DNA from: Pedobacter cryoconitis
Lineage (GTDB): Bacteria; Bacteroidota; Bacteroidia; Sphingobacteriales; Sphingobacteriaceae
DNA: 64,000 nt
Assembly: GCA_019352875.1 (NCBI GenBank)
Contig: JAAAFW010000006.1
Span: forward strand, 774,284-838,283
Direction of reading: 5' to 3'
Below, piece after piece: positions 9,337 through 17,533 of this stretch. Each line of letters opens with the position of its first letter. Position 1 is the stretch's first letter. The notes below the pieces were generated by a model that saw only the letters and a program-made list of their open reading frames with translations, was not told the DNA's origin and searched no databases. The position numbers and the translations under genes are program-made.

Positions 9337-11229
9337 ATGAAAATAAAAGGTGTTCTGACCGGCTTTATGCTGGTGTGTACTGTGTGGAGCGTCAATGCGC
9401 AGACAGACAAAAATCTGGGAATAATTCCTGCACCTGTTGCCGTTACCAGGCAGACAGGGTCTTTTAAACTTGATAAAACTGTCGTTTTGGTCCAGGGAGA
9501 TGCTACGAATGCAGCTACAGCGGATATACTTAATTCATATATTGCCGCGAAAGGTGGCTTTGCCCTGCGTCCAGTGGACGTTGTGCCAAAGGGAAGTAAA
9601 GCCATCATTTTAAGTTCCAAAGGTGCCGCAGACCTGCCTGAAGAAGGTTACAGGATTGTTGTAGGCGCAGGACAGATTGAGATCACCGGTAAAGGTGCCG
9701 GACTTTTTTATGGTGTACAGACCCTGATGCAGCTGATACCAGAAAAAACAGGGGAGGAGCTTATTATTCCTGCTGCCAGAATCGAAGATTATCCAAGATT
9801 TAAATACCGGGGAATGATGCTGGATGTCGCAAGGCATGCTTTTCCGGTTTCTTTTATCAAAAAATATATAGATCTGCTGGCTCAGTATAAAATGAATACT
9901 TTTCACTGGCATCTGACCGATGACCAGGGATGGAGAATTGAGATTAAGAAATATCCGAAACTTACCAGCATAGGTTCCTCAAGAAATGGAACTATAATTG
10001 GTCATCATCCCGGAGTAGCAAATGATGGCATCGTTTACAAACACTTTTATACGCAAGACGAGATAAAAGATGTTGTCGCTTATGCAGCACGTAAGTTTAT
10101 TAATGTAATCCCTGAAATTGAACTTCCCGGACATAGCTCGGCTGCAATTGCTGCTTACCCGGAGCTAAGTGCATTCCCGGAAAGGGATACATTTATTGAT
10201 GCAAATACACCTTGGGCAGGCTCCAGAAAAGGTAAACAGGTGCAGCAGACCTGGGGAGTTTTTGATGATGTATATGTGCCGACTGATGCCACGTTTAAGT
10301 TCCTTGAAAATGTACTGGACGAAGTCATTACTTTATTTCCTTCCCGGTATATTCATATCGGAGGAGATGAGAGTCCGAAAACGTATTGGAAGGAATCTCC
10401 TTTTTGTCAGCAGCTGATCAAAGAGAAAGGTTTGAAAGATGAACATGAGCTGCAGAGTTATTTTATTCAGCGTATCGAAAAACATGTAAACAGTAAAGGC
10501 CGTTCAATTATAGGATGGGATGAAATTCTGGAAGGCGGACTGGCTCCTAATGCTACAGTGATGTCCTGGAGAGGACAACAGGGTGGAATAGCAGCAGCTA
10601 AACAGCATCACGATGTGATTATGACGCCTTCCAGCGACGGTTTGTATTTTGACCATGCACAATCTGCCTCTGCGGATGAGCCAACTAATATCGGTGGATT
10701 AAATCCTTATACACGCGTATATGCTTATAATCCGGTACCGGCAGAACTGACACCAGATGAACAGAAATATATTTTGGGTGTTCAGGCGAATTTATGGACA
10801 GAATATATTAAGACTCCGGAGAAGGTGGAATATATGATTTTGCCTAAGCTTTTTGCGCTTTCAGAAACAGCATGGAGCCAGCAGGACAAAAAAGACCTGA
10901 AGAATTTTGCTGAAGAAAGGTTGCCTTACCATTTAGCGCGCCTTGATTTAACTGCTACTAATTTTTGGGTTCCTACACCAATCGGACAGCCGCTTCAGAC
11001 TTTGGAGGGTGAAATTATTGATATGCCTTTAAAAGTGCCTGTCAATGGAGGTAAAATTTATTTTACTCTTGATGGAACGCGGCCCAGTGCAATGGCGGCT
11101 CCTTATACAACAGGTTTAAAGATTAAAGTACCTGCCGGAAAAGCACTTGTTTTTAAAACAATTGTGATTACATCACAAGGAAAAAGTTCTGTTGTAACAG
11201 AAACCAGGTTGACAAACCAGGTAAAATAA
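9337..11229 (+). CDS. Beta-N-acetylhexosaminidase, glycoside hydrolase family 20
   Basis: Removes terminal GlcNAc or GalNAc from glycans or chitin oligomers, probably in the periplasm or at the surface. The protein has 630 residues. A signal peptide ends near VNAQ (residue 22). A GH20b-type N-terminal domain spans about residues 25-150 and the TIM barrel about 155-500. The catalytic pair Asp344-Glu345 sits in HIGGDES, and HWHLTDDQGWR (190-200) lines the site. The C-terminus (about 545-630) looks like the chitobiase/hexosaminidase C-terminal beta-sandwich (YFTLDGTRPS). It is followed after 29 bp by a lipoprotein gene. No SusC/D pair is nearby. Confidence 0.95.
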   Translation: MKIKGVLTGFMLVCTVWSVNAQTDKNLGIIPAPVAVTRQTGSFKLDKTVVLVQGDATNAATADILNSYIAAKGGFALRPVDVVPKGSKAIILSSKGAADLPEEGYRIVVGAGQIEITGKGAGLFYGVQTLMQLIPEKTGEELIIPAARIEDYPRFKYRGMMLDVARHAFPVSFIKKYIDLLAQYKMNTFHWHLTDDQGWRIEIKKYPKLTSIGSSRNGTIIGHHPGVANDGIVYKHFYTQDEIKDVVAYAARKFINVIPEIELPGHSSAAIAAYPELSAFPERDTFIDANTPWAGSRKGKQVQQTWGVFDDVYVPTDATFKFLENVLDEVITLFPSRYIHIGGDESPKTYWKESPFCQQLIKEKGLKDEHELQSYFIQRIEKHVNSKGRSIIGWDEILEGGLAPNATVMSWRGQQGGIAAAKQHHDVIMTPSSDGLYFDHAQSASADEPTNIGGLNPYTRVYAYNPVPAELTPDEQKYILGVQANLWTEYIKTPEKVEYMILPKLFALSETAWSQQDKKDLKNFAEERLPYHLARLDLTATNFWVPTPIGQPLQTLEGEIIDMPLKVPVNGGKIYFTLDGTRPSAMAAPYTTGLKIKVPAGKALVFKTIVITSQGKSSVVTETRLTNQVK

Positions 11230-11258
11230 CATAAATTGCTTCGCTAAACCCGATCAGC

Positions 11259-11888
11259 ATGAAACCTACTAAATATATATTACAGCAGTCTGTGTTTATA
11301 ACCGGACTGTTATTTTTATTGGCTTGCCGTCATGAATCACCCGCAACCCAGGAAAAATCATCTACCGCAACAACAACAGAAAAGACTGCAAAGGCCGGTC
11401 AATTCTCTTTTTATAAGGATATAGAAGTTAAGCCTGGAATGCATTTTGAAATTATAAGCTGGGGTAAAGGAGTGGACAGTATCGGCGGTTACCAGATATT
11501 GATGTCTGATTCTTCAAAAAATAATTTCCGGTCCCTGGCTGCGGAAAGGGAGGGTATTATTACGGATGCCTGGAATATGGATCTTGATAATGATGGTAAT
11601 CCTGAGCTTTATATCGAATTATTGAGCAAACAAAATGTAAAAGATTTGCAGGTCTATGAATATCAGAACAATAGTTTCAATAAAATAAACTTTCCGCCTT
11701 TGAGTGCAAGAGCTAAAAAGAACTATGCGGGGGGTGATAAGTTTTTCATTAAAAACGGAGATCTGTTTAGAACCTATCCTTATATCGCGGATTCTTCTGA
11801 TACAACTGCTGTTAAAGGAGCGCTTAAAACACTGGTTTATCAGCTGCGCGGCAATTCATTTTCAGTAGATGAGATTAAAGTAGACTAG
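11259..11888 (+). CDS. Predicted lipoprotein of unknown function
   Basis: A 209-residue protein with a lipoprotein signal: the hydrophobic stretch ends in LLFLLACRHES, so the lipidated Cys is near residue 23. A Ser/Thr-rich linker follows. The segment NMDLDNDGNPELYIE resembles a Ca2+-binding DxDxDG loop of the kind found in FG-GAP/VCBS-like repeats. No enzyme motif is visible. It lies 29 bp after the hexosaminidase gene on the same strand and is probably in the same transcript, but a shared function is only inference. Confidence 0.8.
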   Translation: MKPTKYILQQSVFITGLLFLLACRHESPATQEKSSTATTTEKTAKAGQFSFYKDIEVKPGMHFEIISWGKGVDSIGGYQILMSDSSKNNFRSLAAEREGIITDAWNMDLDNDGNPELYIELLSKQNVKDLQVYEYQNNSFNKINFPPLSARAKKNYAGGDKFFIKNGDLFRTYPYIADSSDTTAVKGALKTLVYQLRGNSFSVDEIKVD

Positions 11889-11900
11889 TCTGCTTTAATC

Positions 11901-11941
11901 TCCTGATTTTTTTGTTTTCAGAATCAGGACAAATCCTGATT
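11901..11941. terminator. Three alternating 8-nt arms between convergent genes
   Basis: TCCTGATT (11901-11908), AATCAGGA (11922-11929) and TCCTGATT (11934-11941) lie between the stops of two convergent genes. The third arm overlaps the minus-strand stop codon. The middle arm can pair with either neighbour, with a 13-nt T-rich loop or a 4-nt loop. It may act as a bidirectional terminator, although neither fold is followed by a long T-run. Confidence 0.5.
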
Positions 11942-12530
11942 AATCTATTTGTGCGCTGATTCTTTCGAATTTCTCTATCAGCAGTTCCAGTCTTTCTTTT
12001 TCTCTTTTAAGAAATGCCTTCCGTAAATAGGTGGCGCAAAAAACCATCCAGAAGAAAGAGAATACTATGATTGCAAGCTGTGTCCAGGGTTCCATGCGTT
12101 CAAATGTTTCCATGAAATACAGGATCATTCCTGCGGATATCGCCATCGGATAAAACCAATAAAGTCGGGTATAGAGCTCAAAGCGACTGAACTGATATTC
12201 TTTTAGCCGCTCGATAAAAGAGGATGGATCAACCGTGAAATCCTGTCTGGATAGAATTGCATGCTCCCTGTAAAGTAATAATGTATAGATAGCTACTGTC
12301 AGTAATATGATTCCGACACCAAGCATGGCTGTCCATGACTTGAAATCATAAGTGAATAGTAAAGTGGCAATTGCTGCAAGCGAAATGAGCATTCCCGCTA
12401 TATTCAGCAAAGACTTACGCCGGATAGCATTAACCTCCAGTTTTGCCTGTTTAAGCATTTCTTCCGCAGAGATTCCGGGCTCCGGGGAATGTGATTGCCA
12501 AAGGGATTTTATATGATCAAATTCGTGCAT
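11940..12530 (-). CDS. Membrane protein cotranslated with an ECF sigma factor, possible anti-sigma partner
   Basis: A 196-residue protein. A soluble N-terminal part of about 40 residues is followed by four predicted membrane helices: two close together (about 43-85) and two more (about 120-170). A basic coiled-coil-like C-terminus follows (RKAFLKREKERLELLIEKFERI). Its start overlaps the 3' end of the sigma gene by 14 nt. That position is where anti-sigma factors usually sit, so this role is inferred. I see no zinc-binding anti-sigma motif (HxxxCxxC). It could also simply be a membrane protein of unknown function under the same promoter. Confidence 0.75.
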   Translation of the reverse strand: MHEFDHIKSLWQSHSPEPGISAEEMLKQAKLEVNAIRRKSLLNIAGMLISLAAIATLLFTYDFKSWTAMLGVGIILLTVAIYTLLLYREHAILSRQDFTVDPSSFIERLKEYQFSRFELYTRLYWFYPMAISAGMILYFMETFERMEPWTQLAIIVFSFFWMVFCATYLRKAFLKREKERLELLIEKFERISAQID

Positions 12531-13014
12531 GGTGGTTGTATAATTCTGTAAGTTTTTGTTTAATCCTGTGAATTTTTACCCTGAGGTTCCCTTCACTGAT
12601 TCCTGATATCTCCGCAATTTCTGCGTAAGGAAGTTCGTCGAGTACCATCGTTATGATTAGCCTGTCATGTTCTTCCAGTTTTGCAATGGACTGGTATAAG
12701 AGAGCTACCTGTTCATTTTTTTCTGTGTATTCTTCAATGCGATTTTCGATAATGTGATCTGTCAGTTCGTCTTTGGCCTGGCGTTTTTCGGAGCGTAACC
12801 AGGTTAGGCAGGTGTTCACCGCAATGCGGTATATCCAGGTAGAAATCAATGATTTCTCCCGGAATTTATCCAGGTTTTGCCAGACTTTCAGGAACGTTTC
12901 CTGCAGCAGATCATTCGCCGCGTCAGCATCACCTGTATATCCATAACACAGGTGAAAAATTTTCTTCGAATTCTTGTCGAAAATCTGCTTAAATAAGAGG
13001 TCTTTCTGGTCCAA
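12517..13014 (-). CDS. ECF-type RNA polymerase sigma factor
   Basis: A 165-residue sigma-70 family protein of the ECF class. Region 2 is seen in DLLQETFLKVWQNLDKF and WIYRIAVNTCLTWLR (about residues 35-75). Region 4 contains the helix-turn-helix YAEIAEISGISEGNLRVKIHR (about 128-150). The charged linker between them is short and there is no extra domain. It leads a two-gene unit with the membrane protein downstream (14-nt overlap). The signal it responds to cannot be read from sequence. Transcription diverges from the DAACS symporter across about 130 bp. Confidence 0.93.
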   Translation of the reverse strand: MDQKDLLFKQIFDKNSKKIFHLCYGYTGDADAANDLLQETFLKVWQNLDKFREKSLISTWIYRIAVNTCLTWLRSEKRQAKDELTDHIIENRIEEYTEKNEQVALLYQSIAKLEEHDRLIITMVLDELPYAEIAEISGISEGNLRVKIHRIKQKLTELYNHHARI

Positions 13015-13143
13015 TCTTCTTTAATTTTTGGGTTTTGACTGCATTGTCGAAATATTGTTACAGCTGTGCTATTTATTTTACGCTTTCTAAATAAGTTAAT
13101 TATTGTAGTTTTACCCCGCGAAAACACAAAAAGAAACAATATA

Positions 13144-14529
13144 ATGTCAAAAAACAACCGGTTAACTTTTTTTATATTTTTAGCACTGATTCTTGGTGTG
13201 ATTTTAGGCTATATACTCAACATTAATTCTTTTGATGAATATAATAGTAAAATAGCTACCGCCGATTTGAAGCTTAATGAAATAGATTTGAAGTTAAGCC
13301 AGCTAAAAGACTCGTCTGCGATAAATTATAAAAGCCTAATGGCAGAGAAAACCAGTGTCGTGACTACTATTCATGAAACTGAAATCCTTCGGGAGAAGAA
13401 ACTGGAACCACTTACACTGCTTAGTGATATCTTCCTCCGCTTAATTAAAATGATTGTTGCTCCGCTGGTATTTGCGACCCTTGTAGTGGGTGTTGCAAAA
13501 GTAGGGGATATTAAAGCTGTTGGCCGTATTGGTGGTAAAACCATGTTATGGTTCCTTTCTGCATCGTTAATGTCGCTTGTACTGGGCCTGATTATGGTAA
13601 ACATATTCAAACCCGGAGAAGCGATGAACCTGCCTTTACCTGCAAGTAATGTAGATACAGGTATTCAAAAGGTGGCTTTGTCAATGAAGGATTTCATTTC
13701 CCATATTGTTCCTAAAAGTATGGCGGAAGCGATGGCTACAAATGAAATTCTTCAGATTGTGGTATTCTCTCTGTTCTTTGGAGTAGCTACTGCTGCAGTT
13801 GGCGAGAAAGGAAAAATTATCATTGAGTTTTTTGATGCAGTTGCACATGTTATTTTAAAAGTAACTGGTTATGTTATGAATTTTGCACCTTTTGCGGTAT
13901 TTGGGGCAATGGGAGCGATTGTAGCTAAACAGGGATTAAGTGTCTTGTCTACCTATGCTTTATTTATTGGTGAATTCTACGGTAGTATGTTGCTACTTTG
14001 GTTCTTACTGGTTATGATTGGGTACCTGATTCTAAAGGGTAGAGTATTTAACCTGATGAGCAGAATGAAAGAGCCTATTCTTGTCGCTTTCAGTACTGCG
14101 AGCAGCGAGGCAGCCTATCCGAAAACGATGTTGCAGCTGGAGCGTTTTGGCTGTAAGGATAAAATTGTAAGTTTCGTATTACCGCTGGGGTATTCCTTTA
14201 ATCTGGATGGTTCCATGCTTTATATGACCTTTGCCTCACTGTTCATTGCGCAGTCATATGGTATTGAATTATCTGCCCAGCAGCAAATAACGATGTTGCT
14301 GATTCTGATGCTAACCAGTAAAGGAATTGCAGGTGTGCCAAGGGCTTCATTGGTGGTTATTGCAGGTACGATTGCAACTTTCAATATTCCTGAAGCTGGA
14401 CTGGCATTACTGATTGGTATTGATCCGCTGCTTGATATGGGCAGGTCTGCAACTAATGTAATTGGTAATAGTATTGCCACTGCAGTAGTCAGTAAGTGGG
14501 AAGGTGAGCTGACAGGACCGTTGGATTAG
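13144..14529 (+). CDS. Dicarboxylate/amino acid:cation symporter (DAACS/SLC1 family)
   Basis: A 461-residue inner-membrane secondary transporter related to GltP/DctA that takes up glutamate, aspartate or C4-dicarboxylates with Na+ or H+. The first helix is at about residues 8-26. The family motif IKMIVAPLVFATLVVGVAKVGD starts near 101. The re-entrant serine-rich loop is STASSEAAYPKT, and the last helices carry SKGIAGVPRAS and DPLLDMGRSATNVIGNS. An unusual hydrophilic stretch of about 60 residues (28-90) separates helix 1 from helix 2. ATG 13144 is preferred over an upstream frame extension that would begin within the promoter region. Confidence 0.92.
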   Translation: MSKNNRLTFFIFLALILGVILGYILNINSFDEYNSKIATADLKLNEIDLKLSQLKDSSAINYKSLMAEKTSVVTTIHETEILREKKLEPLTLLSDIFLRLIKMIVAPLVFATLVVGVAKVGDIKAVGRIGGKTMLWFLSASLMSLVLGLIMVNIFKPGEAMNLPLPASNVDTGIQKVALSMKDFISHIVPKSMAEAMATNEILQIVVFSLFFGVATAAVGEKGKIIIEFFDAVAHVILKVTGYVMNFAPFAVFGAMGAIVAKQGLSVLSTYALFIGEFYGSMLLLWFLLVMIGYLILKGRVFNLMSRMKEPILVAFSTASSEAAYPKTMLQLERFGCKDKIVSFVLPLGYSFNLDGSMLYMTFASLFIAQSYGIELSAQQQITMLLILMLTSKGIAGVPRASLVVIAGTIATFNIPEAGLALLIGIDPLLDMGRSATNVIGNSIATAVVSKWEGELTGPLD

Positions 14530-14552
14530 GATTTTTCTTCGGGATACTATTG

Positions 14553-14560
14553 TATATTTG
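14553..14560 (+). promoter_or_regulatory. -7 element close to a start codon
   Basis: TATATTTG matches TAnnTTTG exactly and ends 8 nt before ATG 14569, so the predicted transcript would have almost no 5' leader. Confidence 0.55.
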
Positions 14561-14568
14561 CAGCCATT

Positions 14569-15105
14569 ATGAGTACTAAAGCAAAAAAAATATTTTTACT
14601 GTTAACGATTGTCATTCCTTTCCTGGCTTATTGCGTTATTTATTACACTCCGATTATCCGCAATGCGCCGTTCAGATCGGATGAATTTGTGTCCTTCCAG
14701 TTTAAATGGGGGCCGGGTAATGTAATGGAAAACAGTTATGATTCCGCTACAGGTAAATACGAATATCTGAATGCCAGTGATTCACTGGTACGTACGAATG
14801 TTAAGCTTCGCCAGAATGATATTATTTATCTGCATAACAAAGCAAATGAACTGGGCTTCTGGAATTTTCCAGACGTCATAGCTAATGCTGGTACGGATCT
14901 GAAGACTTCCAAGGTACTGCGCTACGAAATACTATTTAATTATAAAAGGAAAAGTAAAAAGGTGATTCTGGTAGCAGATTATCAGGATATTCCTAAACTG
15001 CGGGATGTATCAAACCAGATGAAAACTCTGCTGGTTCAGACGATTAGCGATGCAGAACAACGTTACGGAAAACAACAGAGCAGTGTTACAGAAAACAATA
15101 AGTAG
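14569..15105 (+). CDS. Hypothetical protein with one N-terminal membrane anchor
   Basis: A 178-residue protein with one hydrophobic helix at about residues 7-27 (IFLLLTIVIPFLAYCVIYY). The remaining roughly 150 residues are probably periplasmic, with mixed alpha/beta character. The C-terminus is Gln/Ser/Asn-rich. No enzyme motif is visible and I do not recognise the family. The gene lies just before rplU-rpmA but has its own perfect -7 element, and rplU has another, so the transcription units are probably separate. Confidence 0.75.
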   Translation: MSTKAKKIFLLLTIVIPFLAYCVIYYTPIIRNAPFRSDEFVSFQFKWGPGNVMENSYDSATGKYEYLNASDSLVRTNVKLRQNDIIYLHNKANELGFWNFPDVIANAGTDLKTSKVLRYEILFNYKRKSKKVILVADYQDIPKLRDVSNQMKTLLVQTISDAEQRYGKQQSSVTENNK

Positions 15106-15166
15106 ATTTCTGCTAAACAAATTGATTAGAATTAAGCAATCACTATGATTTTAAAAATATAAATTA

Positions 15167-15174
15167 TATATTTG
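15167..15174 (+). promoter_or_regulatory. rplU-rpmA promoter -7 element
   Basis: TATATTTG fits TAnnTTTG exactly. It predicts a leader of about 40 nt, A/T-rich, before the rplU start at 15222. Ribosomal protein genes in this phylum often have such A-rich leaders. Confidence 0.65.
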
Positions 15175-15221
15175 CACCTCAATAAAAAAAATAAACAATT
15201 TAAAATACTAATTATTTAACA

Positions 15222-15533
15222 ATGTACGCAATAGTAAATATAGCAGGACAGCAATTCAAAGTTGCAAAAGACCAGCACCTTTTTGTACACCGTTTGCAAG
15301 GAGATGAAGGCGCTAGTATTGAATTTGACAATGTATTGTTGGTTGAAGACGGAGGCAAAATCTCTGTTGGCGCCCCTTCACTAGCAGGTGCAGTCGTTTC
15401 AGCTAAAATCGTGTCTCATTTAAAAGGCGATAAAGTGATCGTTTTCAAAAAGAAACGTAGAAAAGGTTACAAAAAGAAAAATGGCCACCGCCAGTATTTC
15501 ACCAAAATCCAGATTTCTGGTATCAGTTTATAA
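15222..15533 (+). CDS. rplU: 50S ribosomal protein L21
   Basis: A 103-residue ribosomal protein of normal length that binds 23S rRNA. It begins [18 protein letters not shown] and ends with the basic [16 protein letters not shown] segment typical of bL21. It is followed by rpmA after 59 bp, the conserved L21-L27 order found in most bacteria. Confidence 0.98.
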   Translation: MYAIVNIAGQQFKVAKDQHLFVHRLQGDEGASIEFDNVLLVEDGGKISVGAPSLAGAVVSAKIVSHLKGDKVIVFKKKRRKGYKKKNGHRQYFTKIQISGISL

Positions 15534-15592
15534 TTAGTTGTTAAACAAAAATTGCAGTTTTATAGCTGTTAATTGATAAAATATAAAACAAA

Positions 15593-15961
15593 ATGGCACA
15601 TAAAAAAGGAGCCGGTAGTTCCAGGAACGGACGTGAGTCGCATAGTAAACGCTTAGGTATCAAAGTTTTTGGTGGTCAACAAGCTATTGCCGGAAATATC
15701 TTAGTTCGTCAACGCGGAACTAAACACCACCCTGATAAAGGTGTTGGTATTGGTAAGGATCATACTTTATTTGCTTTGGTAGATGGAACTGTGATCTTCA
15801 AAAAGAAACAAGACAACAAATCTTACGTTTCTATTTTACCTGCTGAAGTTGTTAAAGAAGTTGTAGAAAAAGCTGCTCCGGTAGCTGAAGCTCCTGCAAA
15901 AAAAGCACCAGCTAAGAAAGCAGCTAAACCTGCTGCTGAGACTGATGCAACTGCAGAATAA
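15593..15961 (+). CDS. rpmA: 50S ribosomal protein L27 with an Ala/Lys/Pro-rich C-terminal tail
   Basis: The protein has 122 residues. Residues 1-83 are a standard bL27: [16 protein letters not shown] at the N-terminus, which reaches the peptidyl transferase centre, then the globular [16 protein letters not shown] part. The start is the mature form, with no Firmicutes-type leader peptide. From about residue 84 there is an extra tail of nearly 40 residues composed of Ala, Lys, Pro and Val, ending acidic. Most L27 proteins are 82-90 residues. The tail is probably disordered. The gene is followed by a strong terminator. Confidence 0.97.
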   Translation: MAHKKGAGSSRNGRESHSKRLGIKVFGGQQAIAGNILVRQRGTKHHPDKGVGIGKDHTLFALVDGTVIFKKKQDNKSYVSILPAEVVKEVVEKAAPVAEAPAKKAPAKKAAKPAAETDATAE

Positions 15962-15981
15962 TAGCTTATAATAATAATATT

Positions 15982-16015
15982 AAAAAAGCCATCCAATTCG
16001 GGTGGCTTTTTTTTG
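15982..16015 (+). terminator. Intrinsic terminator after rpmA
   Basis: An AAAAGCCATCC / GGGTGGCTTTT stem with one wobble pair and a 5-nt loop is followed by eight T. The A-run on the left may also let it serve the minus-strand XRE gene ending at 16023. Confidence 0.9.
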
Positions 16016-16022
16016 TTTATGC

Positions 16023-16376
16023 TTAATCTGTTATTCCAAGCTTAATCCGGATTTGTAACAGCTGTTTCTCCAGTCTTTTAAGGTTAAATGAGAAGTCATG
16101 CAATGTATCCTGAAGTTCTTTGATTACAGCAGCTTCTGAGCTCTGAACTGAGGGCGATGAAGTACCATGCAGCAACCAGGTATAACTTTTTTGATAATGC
16201 AGCGAGATTGCTTGTAAGGTATTGTAGCTAGGATATTGATTGCCCAGCTCAATTTGTGAATAGTTGCTTCTGGATAGGTTCAGAATTGCCGCGACTTCCG
16301 ATTGTGCATATGCTTTCTCTAGTCTCAGTGACTTAATTCGATTACCTAATAATTTCTTTGACAGTATTTCTTGCAT
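16023..16376 (-). CDS. XRE-family helix-turn-helix regulator
   Basis: A 117-residue DNA-binding protein. The Cro/CI-type HTH occupies about residues 10-65 (AQSEVAAILNLSRSNYSQIELGNQYPSYNTL, written here in overview). A short linker and a C-terminal helix with a heptad-like pattern (KELQDTLHDFSFNLKRLEKQL) probably dimerise it. It is divergent from the HisKA-REC gene across 166 bp, so it could regulate that gene or itself. No phage genes are near, so a prophage origin is unlikely. Confidence 0.85.
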   Translation of the reverse strand: MQEILSKKLLGNRIKSLRLEKAYAQSEVAAILNLSRSNYSQIELGNQYPSYNTLQAISLHYQKSYTWLLHGTSSPSVQSSEAAVIKELQDTLHDFSFNLKRLEKQLLQIRIKLGITD

Positions 16377-16542
16377 TAGTACGTAAATTTTTGTTGGTTT
16401 GTGGAATTCTCCCTAGTTGGGGAAAATGCAATTATCAAACCATTTTATCTTTAATGGTCTGCTTGTTTTTTGGGTTCGTAACATTTGATTTTTAAAATTT
16501 CTATCAATTAATAAGTGATTACGGTATGGTACGCTTGTATTT

Positions 16543-17532
16543 ATGTCAACACAATGGATTTCTGCTATGAAGCTTGAACAATACTGTGCACCTTATGCGA
16601 AAAATTCTTTTTTTATTTTCGATAATAAATTGCAGCTGCTCTCTTTTCATATAGAAAAGGAAGATCACGTCAGTCATTTTCTGGAGAAATATCCCAAGTC
16701 TGGGGAAAATATTGTGGAAATTCTTGCTCAGAAATTTCTGGAAAGATTCAAGTCTCTTGCTGCGGCTTGTTTGGAGGGAAGCGGACTAAGTCTGGAATAT
16801 CATTTCAAGACTCCCGGTAACGAAGACGGAACTCTTCAGGTGATCTTTACGCCATTACTGCTCGAGTCCGGAAGACATTATTTTTCTTGTATGATCTGTG
16901 GTAATATCGGGTATCCGGATCAGGTTAGATTACTGGATCAGTATGCACATATGGCGTCACATGATCTTCGTGCACCGATTACGAACATATTGAGTTTGTC
17001 TAATCTTATGCACTTACCTGAAATGGAACAATACGACAGGTCGGCTATAATGGGGATTTTAGACGATATTAATAATCAGGCTGAAAAACTGGATCATATT
17101 ATCGGTGTACTGAATAAGATGAAGTACAGGGAACCAGAACTGATTGCGTACAAGAATGATACGGAGCGGAGGGATCTGAATCACATTATGCTGCTTGACG
17201 ACGACACGCTAACGAACAAGCTGCATGACATGATTATCTCCAGGTACTATAAGCATAAAAAGATTGTGCAGTTTGATTGTGCAAAGGCGGCCCTTCAGTA
17301 TCTCAGGGACCACACGCCGGAATTGATCCTGCTGGATCTGAATATGCCCGAAATAGATGGCTGGTCTTTTCTGAATATACTTCAGGAACATGGTATTGGT
17401 ATCGATGTAGTAATCGTCTCCTCGACAATCAATCCTTCGGAGCGGGTTAAGGCATTATCTTATCCACAGGTTAAAGACTTCCTGACAAAGCCTTTAACCT
17501 ATGATAAAATTAAGCATCTGCTAACTGATTAA
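16543..17532 (+). CDS. HisKA-receiver hybrid protein lacking the HATPase domain
   Basis: A 329-residue signalling protein. Residues 1-125 have a PAS-like look. An H-box, ASHDLRAPITNIL, follows with the phosphoacceptor at His140 and a helical dimerisation segment to about 195. A receiver domain runs from about 213 to 329 with acidic Asp219-221, phospho-acceptor Asp265 in LILLDLNMPE, and Lys316 in TKP. No N, G1 or G2 box of a histidine kinase ATPase lies between the two parts, and the linker is only about 20 residues. It therefore cannot autophosphorylate alone and may be a phosphorelay intermediate. An alternative start is ATG 16567. Confidence 0.85.
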   Translation: MSTQWISAMKLEQYCAPYAKNSFFIFDNKLQLLSFHIEKEDHVSHFLEKYPKSGENIVEILAQKFLERFKSLAAACLEGSGLSLEYHFKTPGNEDGTLQVIFTPLLLESGRHYFSCMICGNIGYPDQVRLLDQYAHMASHDLRAPITNILSLSNLMHLPEMEQYDRSAIMGILDDINNQAEKLDHIIGVLNKMKYREPELIAYKNDTERRDLNHIMLLDDDTLTNKLHDMIISRYYKHKKIVQFDCAKAALQYLRDHTPELILLDLNMPEIDGWSFLNILQEHGIGIDVVIVSSTINPSERVKALSYPQVKDFLTKPLTYDKIKHLLTD

Positions 17533-17533
17533 G

